A stretch of 64,000 bases of DNA from Terrihalobacillus insolitus. GTDB lineage: Bacteria; Bacillota; Bacilli; Bacillales; Amphibacillaceae. Every line of letters starts with the position of its first letter. Position 1 is the first letter of the stretch. The notes under the pieces are model-generated. The model worked only from the letters and a program-made list of their open reading frames with translations, was not told where the DNA came from and did not search any database. The position numbers and the translations under genes were made by a program. The stretch lies in NCBI RefSeq assembly GCF_028416575.1, contig NZ_JAMQKB010000003.1, forward strand, positions 143,349 through 207,348, given 5' to 3'. Of the stretch, positions 37,692-46,110 are shown one piece after another.

Positions 37692-38684
37692 TTACTCATC
37701 ATTGCCATTCTCTGACTGGAACCATTGATTTATTTTGTCCAACATTTTATTCATCGCAACGGGATTTTTAAAAGATGGAAGCTGTGCCATTAAGGCTTCT
37801 TTTGGAGCATTTGTAGCCCGTCCTTTTTTCTGAAGGATAAAAATACTCTTTGCATTTTTTTCTAGTTTAAACATGCTTAAAGGTAGCTGTAATAACCCAA
37901 TAACGTGAGCATGCTTGTGTAAGAATCTATTTAATTGACTAGACTGTTCACTTTCAAAAAGGAAGTTTGGAATGACAAAAACGAGATACCCTCCCTCTTT
38001 CGCATATTTAATACCTTGTTCTATAAATAAATGATGGGAATAGGAATGACCTTCCTCTGCCTTTAGTTCATACTGACTTGCTTGAACATCATCTGGATAA
38101 TAACCAACTGGCAGGTCTGACACTACTAGATCAACTGGTTCTAACAAAAACGGGCGTAAACTATCCTGATGGAAGTATTCAATATCAAGCTGCTGAACGT
38201 TTGCATTCATAAGAGCTAATTGAATTAGAGTGGGGTCTACTTCACTGCCATAAGCCTGCTTATTTCCTGATAATCGATTTACTACTGCTGTAAGCAAATT
38301 TCCCGTCCCACACGCTGGGTCAAATAGCCGAACATGATCGTTTTTGCCGATTAGTTTTTCCGACAGATAACCGATAAACATTGCAACAGTGTCAGGGGTT
38401 ATTAAATGCTGTTGCTGGGTTGCATCCTTCATTCCTTTTAATGTTGCAAGCTGGATCGTTTTCCTTAACACTTCTTTTTCGTATTGGAAAATATTCAATT
38501 CCTTTGCTTTTTTCTCCAACTGTTGCTTTAATAGATCATTTTGTTCCTCCAAAGTTTCCTTACCCATCATATATGATAGTGTGATACTGAGACTATCAAG
38601 GTATGGAACATTCATTTGTTGTTGGATTAATTCAGTCGTTTTATCTAACCATTGAAATGCTGTTTCTACTTTTGTTTGTTCCAC
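37692..38684 (-). CDS. ytxK: YtxK, class I methyltransferase-like protein
   Basis: A 330-residue protein. An N-terminal helical region (to about 95) is followed by an adenine-methylase-type Rossmann domain: RLFDPACGTGNLLTAV (SAM loop), YGSEVDPTLIQLA, then LVVSDLPVGYYPDD where N6-adenine methylases have (D/N)PP(Y/F), and LVFVIPNFLFE. The motif IV reads DLPVGYY, so the target may not be DNA adenine. I use the GTG at 38684 with GGAGG nine bases ahead. It lies upstream of ackA, as in Bacillus, where ytxK belongs to the competence regulon; whether it does here is unknown. Confidence 0.85.
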   Translation of the reverse strand: MEQTKVETAFQWLDKTTELIQQQMNVPYLDSLSITLSYMMGKETLEEQNDLLKQQLEKKAKELNIFQYEKEVLRKTIQLATLKGMKDATQQQHLITPDTVAMFIGYLSEKLIGKNDHVRLFDPACGTGNLLTAVVNRLSGNKQAYGSEVDPTLIQLALMNANVQQLDIEYFHQDSLRPFLLEPVDLVVSDLPVGYYPDDVQASQYELKAEEGHSYSHHLFIEQGIKYAKEGGYLVFVIPNFLFESEQSSQLNRFLHKHAHVIGLLQLPLSMFKLEKNAKSIFILQKKGRATNAPKEALMAQLPSFKNPVAMNKMLDKINQWFQSENGNDE

Positions 38685-38768
38685 GATTTCTTGCCTCCGT
38701 TTGTTGGTATGTATTATTATGTAAGGGCTATGACTATACATTTGAATTTCCGATTGATGGCATTAAAA

Positions 38769-38798
38769 AACTGCCTTTTTATTAGTATGAAGGCAGTT
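38769..38798 (-). terminator. Terminator after ytfJ
   Basis: AACTGCCTT and AAGGCAGTT pair around a twelve-base loop. On the minus strand the stem is followed by TTTTAATG. Confidence 0.75.
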
Positions 38799-38822
38799 CT
38801 TTAGGTTGTCTACTATTTACTT

Positions 38823-39332
38823 TTATTCTTCATCTTCATCCTCTTCATCTTCCTGATGTGCATCTTGCTCTTTCTTTTTTTCTTTTTTCTTCGGCTTGTC
38901 TTTTTTCTTATCTTTGTTTCCTTTTTCTAATGTGGTACCTTTTAATAGATCTTGGATTTTTTCAACCGCTTGTGGTGCAAGATCTAGCAACCGCTCATAC
39001 AAATGCGTATTCTCATCCAAGTGTACCATTTGGACACCTTTATCGTTGACAATTAAAAAAGCGATCGGCGTAATGGAGACGCCTCCACCACTTCCACCAC
39101 CAAAAGGATAAAAGCTTTCCGAATCACCTTCAGAATCACTTCCACTTTGGCTTTGACTTGGATTAAACTCACTCCCACCTGCTGCAAAACCAAAACCTAC
39201 TTTAGATACGGGAATAATAACACTTCCATCTGGTGATTCAATGGGGTCTCCTACAATGGTATTAACATCGATCATGTCTTTTAGATTTTCCATTGCTGTA
39301 GTCATTAAACCTTGAATTGGATGTTCGCTCAT
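38823..39332 (-). CDS. ytfJ: GerW-family sporulation protein YtfJ
   Basis: A 169-residue protein. The first 115 residues carry the family pattern: HPIQGLMTTAMENLKDMIDVNTIVGDPI, VIIPVSKVGFGFAAGG, and YPFGGGSGGGVSITPIAFL. It then has a long tail of Lys/Glu/Asp (from about 140). YtfJ is needed for normal spore germination in Bacillus. The gene is 17 bases behind ytfI, forming a two-gene unit. The strongly charged tail is variable in length between species. Confidence 0.88.
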   Translation of the reverse strand: MSEHPIQGLMTTAMENLKDMIDVNTIVGDPIESPDGSVIIPVSKVGFGFAAGGSEFNPSQSQSGSDSEGDSESFYPFGGGSGGGVSITPIAFLIVNDKGVQMVHLDENTHLYERLLDLAPQAVEKIQDLLKGTTLEKGNKDKKKDKPKKKEKKKEQDAHQEDEEDEDEE

Positions 39333-39348
39333 TTCGCTTCCTCCTCGG

Positions 39349-39978
39349 TTAAACCTTATTTTTCTTCCACTCTGTAGAATATTGTTTTCGTCTCCTTAAC
39401 AAATACATGAATGCGTATATAGTTTGTCCGAGGCGTACGGATAGCATACATGTTAATTCCGTTTTTGCGTACTTGGACTGAAAAAGTGGTGTAACGATAA
39501 GAATCGGGCGATTTACAACGGTTGTATACGAATGGAGTATGCCAGTGATTCCCCCCTTCATCGTCCAAACACCCCCACACACCATTCCAGTCGAACCTGC
39601 ATTCCCTGTACCTATTTTCGACTTCCAGGAAAATTGGTTAATATGTATTTTTTTGATGAACGGTAGAAAAAGTGGTTTCATCTCAAATATTTCAAGAATT
39701 TTATTTTTAATAGACTTTATCTTGTTAAAGATTGCTTCAACACTGTTTATTTCTTGTTCGCGTTCAGGTATATTTTGTGTCGTTTTTTCAATTTCCGACC
39801 ACATTTCATCATTCAAGTCAATGGTTTTATGGATCATGGGTATTTTCCAAAGATGTATTTTAATCACAAGCTTGTTCTCATTATCTTCATATATATAATG
39901 AATCGTCACATAGACTCGAAATAATAAAATCATAATAAGTAAAAATAGAAAGATAAGAGTAAAATAAATCCAACCCAT
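39349..39978 (-). CDS. ytfI: DUF2953 membrane protein YtfI
   Basis: A 209-residue protein with one N-terminal helix (IYFTLIFLFLLIMILLF) and a soluble remainder with IHINQFSWKSKIGTGNAG and TMKGGITGILHSY, typical of DUF2953. It is encoded with ytfJ/gerW, as in other spore formers, so a sporulation role is likely but unproven. Start after AAAGGTGG. Confidence 0.82.
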   Translation of the reverse strand: MGWIYFTLIFLFLLIMILLFRVYVTIHYIYEDNENKLVIKIHLWKIPMIHKTIDLNDEMWSEIEKTTQNIPEREQEINSVEAIFNKIKSIKNKILEIFEMKPLFLPFIKKIHINQFSWKSKIGTGNAGSTGMVCGGVWTMKGGITGILHSYTTVVNRPILIVTPLFQSKYAKTELTCMLSVRLGQTIYAFMYLLRRRKQYSTEWKKNKV

Positions 39979-40148
39979 ACAACCACCACCTTTTAAACTT
40001 TTTGAACAAGTACTTTTAAATTAGTATTTTCACTATTTTATTAGATTAAACTAAAAACCTTGCAGTTCGTTTTAGGCTAGGATTCCTTGTCAAATAGTGC
40101 TAATATGAAAGGAGATATTGCAATAGGATGTTAGGAGGATTTTACATC

Positions 40149-40949
40149 ATGAATTCGCGAAGTAATTTATACTTTTATTACCCAAAAGAAAAAGAGCTCG
40201 AACAAAAACTAGAGCCACTATTTGACCTTGCAATTGAAAATGGATTTCAAATTGTAGAAGAGGACAAGGATGCTAATATTATTATTAGTGTTGGTGGCGA
40301 CGGAGCATTTTTACAGGCTATTCGAAAAACTGGATTTAGGCAGGACTGCTTATACACTGGTATAACTCGTGCAAATGAAACTGGCTTATATTGCGACTTT
40401 AATTTAGATAACTTTGATGAAATGGTTCAATCGATGATTAATGAAGAGCTCGAGGTTCGCCGTTTTCCATTGATCGACGTACTTATAAATAATGAAACAC
40501 TTTTTCATTGTTTGAATGAAGCTAGTATTCGTTCTGCTATCATAAAGACGATTGTTATGGAAGTTTACATTGATGATATGCATTTTGAAACTTTTCGTGG
40601 TGACGGATTAATTGTCGCTACGCCAACAGGGAGCACAGGCTACAACAAATCGTTAAATGGGGCTGTACTAGATCCCAAAACACCCTGTTTTCAAGTGAGC
40701 GAATTGGCATCCTTGAACAGTAATCGTTATCGAACGTTAGGGTCTTCTTTCGTCTTGGACAAGGAACGCAAGCTCACACTGGAATTCGTGCAGGACGGAA
40801 ATGACTATCCAATTATTGGTCTTGACAATGAAGCTTACTCGATAAGAAATGTAAAGGACTTAACCGTTACACTAAGTGAAAAAATGATTAAAACAGTAAA
40901 ACTAAAAAATAATTCTTATTGGAATCGTGTAAAGCGCACATTTCTGTAA
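40149..40949 (+). CDS. nadF: NAD kinase, second paralogue
   Basis: A 266-residue NAD kinase making NADP. It has the diacylglycerol-kinase-like GGDGAFLQAI loop, NEAS(IR) region and GLIVATPTGSTGYNKSLNG. The ATG at 40149 is chosen because AGGAGG lies ten bases upstream; the longer reading lacks it. Bacillus has two NAD kinases; the position near ytcJ/ytfJ matches the YtdI/PpnK2-type paralogue. Followed by a strong terminator. Confidence 0.9.
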   Translation: MNSRSNLYFYYPKEKELEQKLEPLFDLAIENGFQIVEEDKDANIIISVGGDGAFLQAIRKTGFRQDCLYTGITRANETGLYCDFNLDNFDEMVQSMINEELEVRRFPLIDVLINNETLFHCLNEASIRSAIIKTIVMEVYIDDMHFETFRGDGLIVATPTGSTGYNKSLNGAVLDPKTPCFQVSELASLNSNRYRTLGSSFVLDKERKLTLEFVQDGNDYPIIGLDNEAYSIRNVKDLTVTLSEKMIKTVKLKNNSYWNRVKRTFL

Positions 40950-40953
40950 AAGT

Positions 40954-40989
40954 AACAATGCCCTCTTTCGCAAAAAAGAGGGCATTGTT
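40954..40989. terminator. Bidirectional terminator between nadF and ytcJ
   Basis: A 15-bp stem, AACAATGCCCTCTTT with AAAGAGGGCATTGTT, between convergent genes, with T residues after both arms. Confidence 0.85.
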
Positions 40990-40996
40990 TTTAAAT

Positions 40997-42595
40997 TCAT
41001 ACTCTATTGCTGTATACAATTTCACCATCAACAATTGTAAATATTACATTGGCCTTCTGTACCTCTTCTGGAGCTAGTGTCATAATGTCTCGATCGAAAA
41101 CAGTGAAATCTGCTGTATAATCAGGTGCAATTTTCCCTCTTCTCTCTTCCTGATTAATGGCGTACGCACTACCAGTAGTGTAAAGAGAAATCGCCTCAAA
41201 ATTTGTGAGCTGCTCATCTTGTTGATAGATTTTCCCATCCCAGTTTGATCTTCGTAGCATTGCAGCTTGTACACCGATTAACGGATCCACAATTTCGATT
41301 GGTGCGTCTGAACCACCTGCACATCGTATTCCGCGGGCTAGAAATGTTTTCCACGGATAAGCGTTTTTCGCACGCGTTTCTCCGATTCTTTCCATGACCC
41401 AAGGGAAATCGGAAGCAACAAAAGTTGGCTGAATATCAAGCACAACTGGAATTTCTTCTAACAGCTCCAGTACTTCATCATTAATAATTTGCGCATGAAT
41501 AATCCGATCTCGTTTCCCATTGGTTAAAGGGTATTTTTTTAGGATGGAAGCAATAACCGAAACTGCTTTGTCACCAATAGCATGCACAGCTACTGGTAAG
41601 TCATGTTTTCTTGCCTTTTTGACGAGTGCTTCTAATTCTTCAATCGGGTGAATAGCCATCCCCACATTACCAGACTCATCGTCATAAGACTCCATTAGCC
41701 ATGCTGTTCTTCCACCTAAAGCCCCATCCGCAAAAATTTTTACTGCTCCTAATTCTACATAATCTGTTTCCAATGATGTTTTAGAAGTTTCCTGAATCCG
41801 ATCATCCAGTACACCATGATGTACAAGTAAATGGGCCTTAAATTTACGATTTACACCATCAATCGCATTTGTGAACGCACGAAAGGTTTTCAAAAACCCC
41901 CCATAGTAATTCAAATCCTCGGTATGGCCACCTACTAATCCATATTTCAACAAATCGTCTACCGATTTTTCTACAAGCCTTGTTAAAGAAGCTTCTGATA
42001 AGGATGGGATGGCGTCTTTTATTAACTCCTGAGCTGTATCCAAAAAATACCCAGTAGGATTGCCTTCATCGTCTCGGACAATAACTCCACCTTGTGGATT
42101 CGTTGATTGATTCGTTACCCCAGATTCGTTCATCGCTTTCGTATTTGCCAATATCGCGTGGCGACATATTCTAGTGAGAACCATTGGATGATTCGGACAA
42201 ATTTCATCAAGTTCTTCTAGGGTAAAAATCGAATAATCCTGATCCCAACCGTTTTCATTCCATCCTTCTCCAATTAGCCAATCCCCCTCCTCCAAAGATT
42301 CTATTCTTGCCTTTAAAGCAGAGGATATTTGTTGTTTTGACCTCATTTTGGATAAATCTAGATGAACCAAACGCTCGCCATGACCAATAATATGTAAATG
42401 ACTATCCACAAAACCTGGAAACATTGTTGCACCGTCTAAATGATGTTTCACCTCTATGTTATCCGCATATTTATCGATTAATTCTTCACATTGCCCAGTT
42501 TCTTTAATGAAGCCATCTTCAACATAAATAGCCTCGACAAAATCATTTTCAGCTAGCATTGTATAGATTTTCCCACCATACCACAGCATACCCAT
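40997..42595 (-). CDS. ytcJ: Amidohydrolase family protein YtcJ
   Basis: A 532-residue protein of the metal-dependent amidohydrolase-3 type. Metal ligands are visible in FVDSHLHIIGHG (HxH), VAVHAIGDKAVS, IHAQII, and the Asp in CAGGSDAPIE; residue AVKIFADGALGG supplies the Lys. The substrate is not known; relatives hydrolyse imides or N-substituted amides. The start has AAAGGAG. It is convergent with nadF, as in Bacillus. Confidence 0.85.
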   Translation of the reverse strand: MGMLWYGGKIYTMLAENDFVEAIYVEDGFIKETGQCEELIDKYADNIEVKHHLDGATMFPGFVDSHLHIIGHGERLVHLDLSKMRSKQQISSALKARIESLEEGDWLIGEGWNENGWDQDYSIFTLEELDEICPNHPMVLTRICRHAILANTKAMNESGVTNQSTNPQGGVIVRDDEGNPTGYFLDTAQELIKDAIPSLSEASLTRLVEKSVDDLLKYGLVGGHTEDLNYYGGFLKTFRAFTNAIDGVNRKFKAHLLVHHGVLDDRIQETSKTSLETDYVELGAVKIFADGALGGRTAWLMESYDDESGNVGMAIHPIEELEALVKKARKHDLPVAVHAIGDKAVSVIASILKKYPLTNGKRDRIIHAQIINDEVLELLEEIPVVLDIQPTFVASDFPWVMERIGETRAKNAYPWKTFLARGIRCAGGSDAPIEIVDPLIGVQAAMLRRSNWDGKIYQQDEQLTNFEAISLYTTGSAYAINQEERRGKIAPDYTADFTVFDRDIMTLAPEEVQKANVIFTIVDGEIVYSNRV

Positions 42596-42676
42596 ATCTA
42601 TTACTCCTTTTTGTAAAAATAATCATAGTGAAATAATAACACAAATCCCTCTAATATAGCTTGCGATTTCTCCTAA

Positions 42677-42896
42677 AAGTGCGTGTTCAAAAAGTCGCCG
42701 AATTAGAAGCAAGCAGGTCGAGGCGGCGTAGTTTTGAGGAGCGCAGTGTAGACATAAACCTACATGAGCACAAGGAATGCTTCCCCGATTATACATCGCA
42801 CGAAGGAAAAGCGGGCTTCTTTTCCAAGGACCGGAAAAACAAGCCAACGAAGAGATGCGCAGCTTATCATTTGGTGACTTTTTGAACATCCTCTAA
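42677..42896 (-). repeat. Dispersed repeat, diverged copy
   Basis: Reverse copy with intact ends (GTGCGTGTTCAAAAAGTCGC and GGTGACTTTTTGAACATCC). Flanking internal parts are conserved, but the central 100 bases differ from the majority form. It occupies the stretch between ytcJ and the SASP gene. Confidence 0.85.
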
Positions 42897-42904
42897 AAAA
42901 GAAA

Positions 42905-42930
42905 GAAAGGATAGCCGTAGCTACCCTTTC
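42905..42930 (-). terminator. Terminator after the SASP gene
   Basis: GAAAGGATAGC and GCTACCCTTTC form an imperfect stem with a four-base loop, followed on the minus strand by TTTCTTTTTT. Located 25 bases past the SASP stop. Confidence 0.7.
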
Positions 42931-42956
42931 TAATTTATGCCATCAATATGATTTTG

Positions 42957-43151
42957 TTAGCCTCTCATTTGTTGTTGAGCGATTGATACGAGACGCTTTG
43001 TGATTTCTCCACCAACAGAACCGTTAGCACGAGAAGTAGTATCAGCGCCAAGATTTACACCAAATTCTTGAGCAATTTCAGTTTTCATTTGATCTAAAGC
43101 TTGCTCTACACCAGGAACTAGGATTTGGTTACTATTATTGTTGCTTGCCAT
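42957..43151 (-). CDS. sspA: Alpha/beta-type small acid-soluble spore protein
   Basis: A 64-residue spore DNA-binding protein: [23 protein letters not shown], which holds the GPR protease site (E-I-A), then [21 protein letters not shown]. These proteins coat spore DNA and are degraded on germination. The ribosome site GGAGGTGAG is strong. The exact paralogue (sspA, sspB and so on) cannot be decided, but the position next to thiI matches B. subtilis sspA. Confidence 0.93.
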   Translation of the reverse strand: MASNNNSNQILVPGVEQALDQMKTEIAQEFGVNLGADTTSRANGSVGGEITKRLVSIAQQQMRG

Positions 43152-43268
43152 GACTGTCTCACCTCCTTCGCATTACTATATTGTGCGTTTTAGGAGGAAT
43201 CATGCATGATGAGCCACTGGTAGTTCTTGCAAGCTTAACCAGTTCCAAAAGAGTGCAAAGTTATAAAA

Positions 43269-44471
43269 TTAAAGTAACTCCTCAAAGTGGTTATTTTGAT
43301 TAGAATGACTCGTTATTTCAACTGTTTCAATATTTTCGATTGTCTTCTGCAATTCTTGTTCAACATCTAAAAACTTCTCTAATTGAATAACTTTTGCTTT
43401 TTTCGGTTTTGTTTTTGGTGCATTTGGAACAAAAACGGTGCAACAATCCTCATACGGACGGATGGAAATATCGTATGTCTGAATATGTTTCGACAATGAA
43501 ATAATATCATCTTTATCCATAGCAACTAATGGCCTCAACACAGGATAGTTGGTTACCTCATTGATAGCATTCATACTTTCCATCGTTTGGCTTGCGACTT
43601 GCCCTAAGCTTTCTCCTGTTGTTAATGAAAGAATGCCTTCTTTTTCAGCTACCATTTGACTAATTCTAAGCATCATTCTTCGCATAACGGTCATAGAATA
43701 TCCATGAGGAACTTCACGATGAATGATCTGTTGTAGCATTGTAAAAGGAACAATATGGACACGAATCGAGTGACCATATCCAGTTAATTTTTTAGCAAGA
43801 TCCAAAACCTTTTGCTTTGCTCTTTCACTCGTGTACGGTGGTGAGTGAAAATGGATGGCTTCGATTCGAACCCCTCTTTTCATTGTCAAATAACCAGCAA
43901 CAGGGCTATCGATCCCACCAGATAAGAGCAACAGTGTTTTTCCAGAAGAACCAACTGGTAGCCCTCCCATTCCTTGTACCCTTTTAGAAGTAATGTAGGT
44001 GGCATCTGTTCGTATTTCAACAGTTAATTCTATATCTGGTTGATGCACGTCCACCTTATAGTTCGTTGTATTGGATAGTAAATGACCACCAAGTACCTGA
44101 TTCATGTCTTGAGACCCGATCGGAAACGTTTTATTGCTACGCTTTGTTGTTATTTTAAATGTTTTCGCATTTTCTGCTTGATTTAAGGCTTCTAAAGCAC
44201 CAGCTTTTATCTCTTCTACCTCATTTTCAACCTTCATTGCCAAACTAATACTTTGAATTCCAAATATATACTTGCATTTTTCAATAATGTCCTGTGGATC
44301 CGTTCCATTTAACAGGACAAACATTCGATCGTGTGTTTGTTTTACTTTTATATCACGATACTCTTTTAATGCTCGTTTCACATTTTCATGAAGTTGATTG
44401 ATGAATACTTTTCTATTTTTCCCTTTTAAAGATATCTCACCATATCGAATTAAAATATGATTGGATTGCAT
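43269..44471 (-). CDS. thiI: tRNA 4-thiouridine synthetase / thiamine thiazole protein ThiI
   Basis: A 400-residue enzyme that activates tRNA U8 by adenylation for sulfur transfer and supplies sulfur to thiamine synthesis. Domains are the ferredoxin-like N-terminus (ILIRYGEISLKGKNR), THUMP (about 60-165), and the PP-loop ATPase LLLLSGGIDSPVAGYL, with CCTVF supplying cysteines. The rhodanese domain of E. coli ThiI is absent, as usual in Bacillus, where NifZ donates sulfur directly. It lies 14 bases behind nifZ. Confidence 0.95.
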   Translation of the reverse strand: MQSNHILIRYGEISLKGKNRKVFINQLHENVKRALKEYRDIKVKQTHDRMFVLLNGTDPQDIIEKCKYIFGIQSISLAMKVENEVEEIKAGALEALNQAENAKTFKITTKRSNKTFPIGSQDMNQVLGGHLLSNTTNYKVDVHQPDIELTVEIRTDATYITSKRVQGMGGLPVGSSGKTLLLLSGGIDSPVAGYLTMKRGVRIEAIHFHSPPYTSERAKQKVLDLAKKLTGYGHSIRVHIVPFTMLQQIIHREVPHGYSMTVMRRMMLRISQMVAEKEGILSLTTGESLGQVASQTMESMNAINEVTNYPVLRPLVAMDKDDIISLSKHIQTYDISIRPYEDCCTVFVPNAPKTKPKKAKVIQLEKFLDVEQELQKTIENIETVEITSHSNQNNHFEELL

Positions 44472-44485
44472 AATTATCTACCCCA

Positions 44486-45616
44486 TTATTTTAATACACT
44501 ATTTATGACATCATGAAAAGCTTCACAAAATGTGATCATTTCATCGATGCTGTTTTCATAAGTAAGGCTAATCCGTAATGCTGATGAACTTCTATCAAAT
44601 CCAAAGCCACACGCTGTTAAAATTGCGCTCTCGTCTGCATCTTTGGACGAGCAGGCAGACTTAGTCGAAATATAGAAACCTTTTTCTTCAAGAGCATGAA
44701 TTAGAACCTCTGGTTTATAACCAAGGGCAGAGAAGTTAAGAATATGTGGTGCACCATTTACTGGTGAGTTGATCACCACTTCCTCCCCTGCTTCCAAGCA
44801 GTTTCGAAGCTTATCATTTAAAGTCTTTAGCTTCATCTTATTGCTAATTTGTGCTTCCTTGATTAAACGTAAAGCTTTTACAAATGAAACCGCGCCAGCT
44901 AAGTTTTCTGTGCCTGATCGAAAACCCCGTTCCTGCCCACCTCCGTGAAAAAGTGGGAATAGCGTAGTCGCTCGTTTTACATATAATAATCCAGTACCCT
45001 TCAAACCATGTATTTTATGCCCTGAAACCGTACAAAGATCTATTTTACTCTTTTTAAAATCAAGATCCACTTTTCCGAGGCCTTGTACATGATCAACATG
45101 AAAAAACAGCTTCGGATATTTCGCGGCAATGTCACCTATTTCCTCTATAGGTTGAACAGAGCCAAGTTCGTTATTCACATGCATGATGCTAATCAAAATG
45201 GTCTCATCCGTTATTGCGTTTTCGACATCCTCTACCGTTACACAGCCCATGTTATTTACTGGTAAGTACGTTATCTTAAAACCCAATGTTTCTAATGCCT
45301 TGCAGGCATCCAAAACAGACGGATGTTCAATCTGAGTTGTGATAATGTGTTTGCCTCGATTTTGGTGGGCAAATGCAATCCCTTTTATAGCCATATTATT
45401 TCCTTCAGTTCCACCTGAAGTGAATATAATTTCTTCAGGTGACACATCTAGAAGTGTTGCAGCTTGCTCCCTTGCCTTACGCAACAGCGCCTCTGCGTCT
45501 GTACCAAATTGATGAACGGAGGATGGATTTCCATAAAATCGTTCAGACACTTTTTGAAAGCTTTCGATCACTTCTGTAAATGGTTTTGTTGTTGCACTAT
45601 TGTCTAAATAGATCAC
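44486..45616 (-). CDS. nifZ: Cysteine desulfurase NifZ-type
   Basis: A 376-residue PLP enzyme that takes sulfur from cysteine and passes it to ThiI. The start MIYLDNSATTKPF, PLP Lys in VSGHKIHGLKG, and the active-site Cys in STKSACSSKD are all seen, with His in FHVDHVQGLGKV. It uses a GTG start after GAGGTGG. Being immediately upstream of thiI, it is the dedicated thiolation desulfurase rather than the general SufS or YrvO enzymes. Confidence 0.93.
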   Translation of the reverse strand: MIYLDNSATTKPFTEVIESFQKVSERFYGNPSSVHQFGTDAEALLRKAREQAATLLDVSPEEIIFTSGGTEGNNMAIKGIAFAHQNRGKHIITTQIEHPSVLDACKALETLGFKITYLPVNNMGCVTVEDVENAITDETILISIMHVNNELGSVQPIEEIGDIAAKYPKLFFHVDHVQGLGKVDLDFKKSKIDLCTVSGHKIHGLKGTGLLYVKRATTLFPLFHGGGQERGFRSGTENLAGAVSFVKALRLIKEAQISNKMKLKTLNDKLRNCLEAGEEVVINSPVNGAPHILNFSALGYKPEVLIHALEEKGFYISTKSACSSKDADESAILTACGFGFDRSSSALRISLTYENSIDEMITFCEAFHDVINSVLK

Positions 45617-45736
45617 TTTTCCACCTCCTCATCAGACTTTGCAAGCATTAATGTTACCATACTTTCAAGCTTCTTAATAGTAGTTAGCTACTGAAAAATA
45701 CCTTTGATTCATATTAGATTGCAATAATATATGCAA

Positions 45737-45768
45737 CAAAATCCCCTGCTACTATAGCAAGGGATTTT
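45737..45768 (-). terminator. Terminator after the 103-residue membrane protein gene
   Basis: AAAATCCC and GGGATTTT flank an inner pairing (TGCT/AGCA) with an intervening mismatch. T residues follow on the minus strand. Confidence 0.65.
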
Positions 45769-45784
45769 AAAATGCGTGTTCAAG

Positions 45785-46096
45785 CTAGTCTAAGTTTAAC
45801 TTGGCAATCAACGTATCAACGGAAATAATGTTATCTCCCTCTATTTCCTCTAACCAATCTCGAGTGATCTCCATGTTATTGGAATAATCAGCAGTTGCAT
45901 CACTTTCTACACTGTTAAAAGTCTCTACCCTTTCCGTAAACTCATTAAACTTATTAGGGTAATTTGTTACCGATCGCTGAACCGTTGTGTGATTCGCAGT
46001 TTGCAGAGTTTTTTCATCACCTAAGTATAACCAAATCACAGTAAACCACACGGATATAGCAGCCATACTTAGAAAAAGTAGCCCAACTTTAAACAT
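45785..46096 (-). CDS. Hypothetical single-pass membrane protein, 103 residues
   Basis: One N-terminal helix (VGLLFLSMAAISVWFTVIWLY) followed by about 75 charged and polar residues (SVTNYPNKFNEFTERVETF, WLEEIEGDNIISVDTLIAKL). I do not recognise a family. It starts 14 bases after the ezrA stop with AAAGGTG as ribosome site, so it is likely co-expressed with ezrA. The last codons overlap TGCGTGTTCAA (about 45773-45783), which resembles the end of the dispersed repeat. Confidence 0.6.
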   Translation of the reverse strand: MFKVGLLFLSMAAISVWFTVIWLYLGDEKTLQTANHTTVQRSVTNYPNKFNEFTERVETFNSVESDATADYSNNMEITRDWLEEIEGDNIISVDTLIAKLNLD

Positions 46097-46110
46097 ATGC
46101 TATCACACCT

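Noticed and set aside
45773..45783. TGCGTGTTCAA matching the end of the dispersed repeat
   Set aside because: Only eleven bases and inside the last codons of a gene; may be chance, so not called as a separate remnant.
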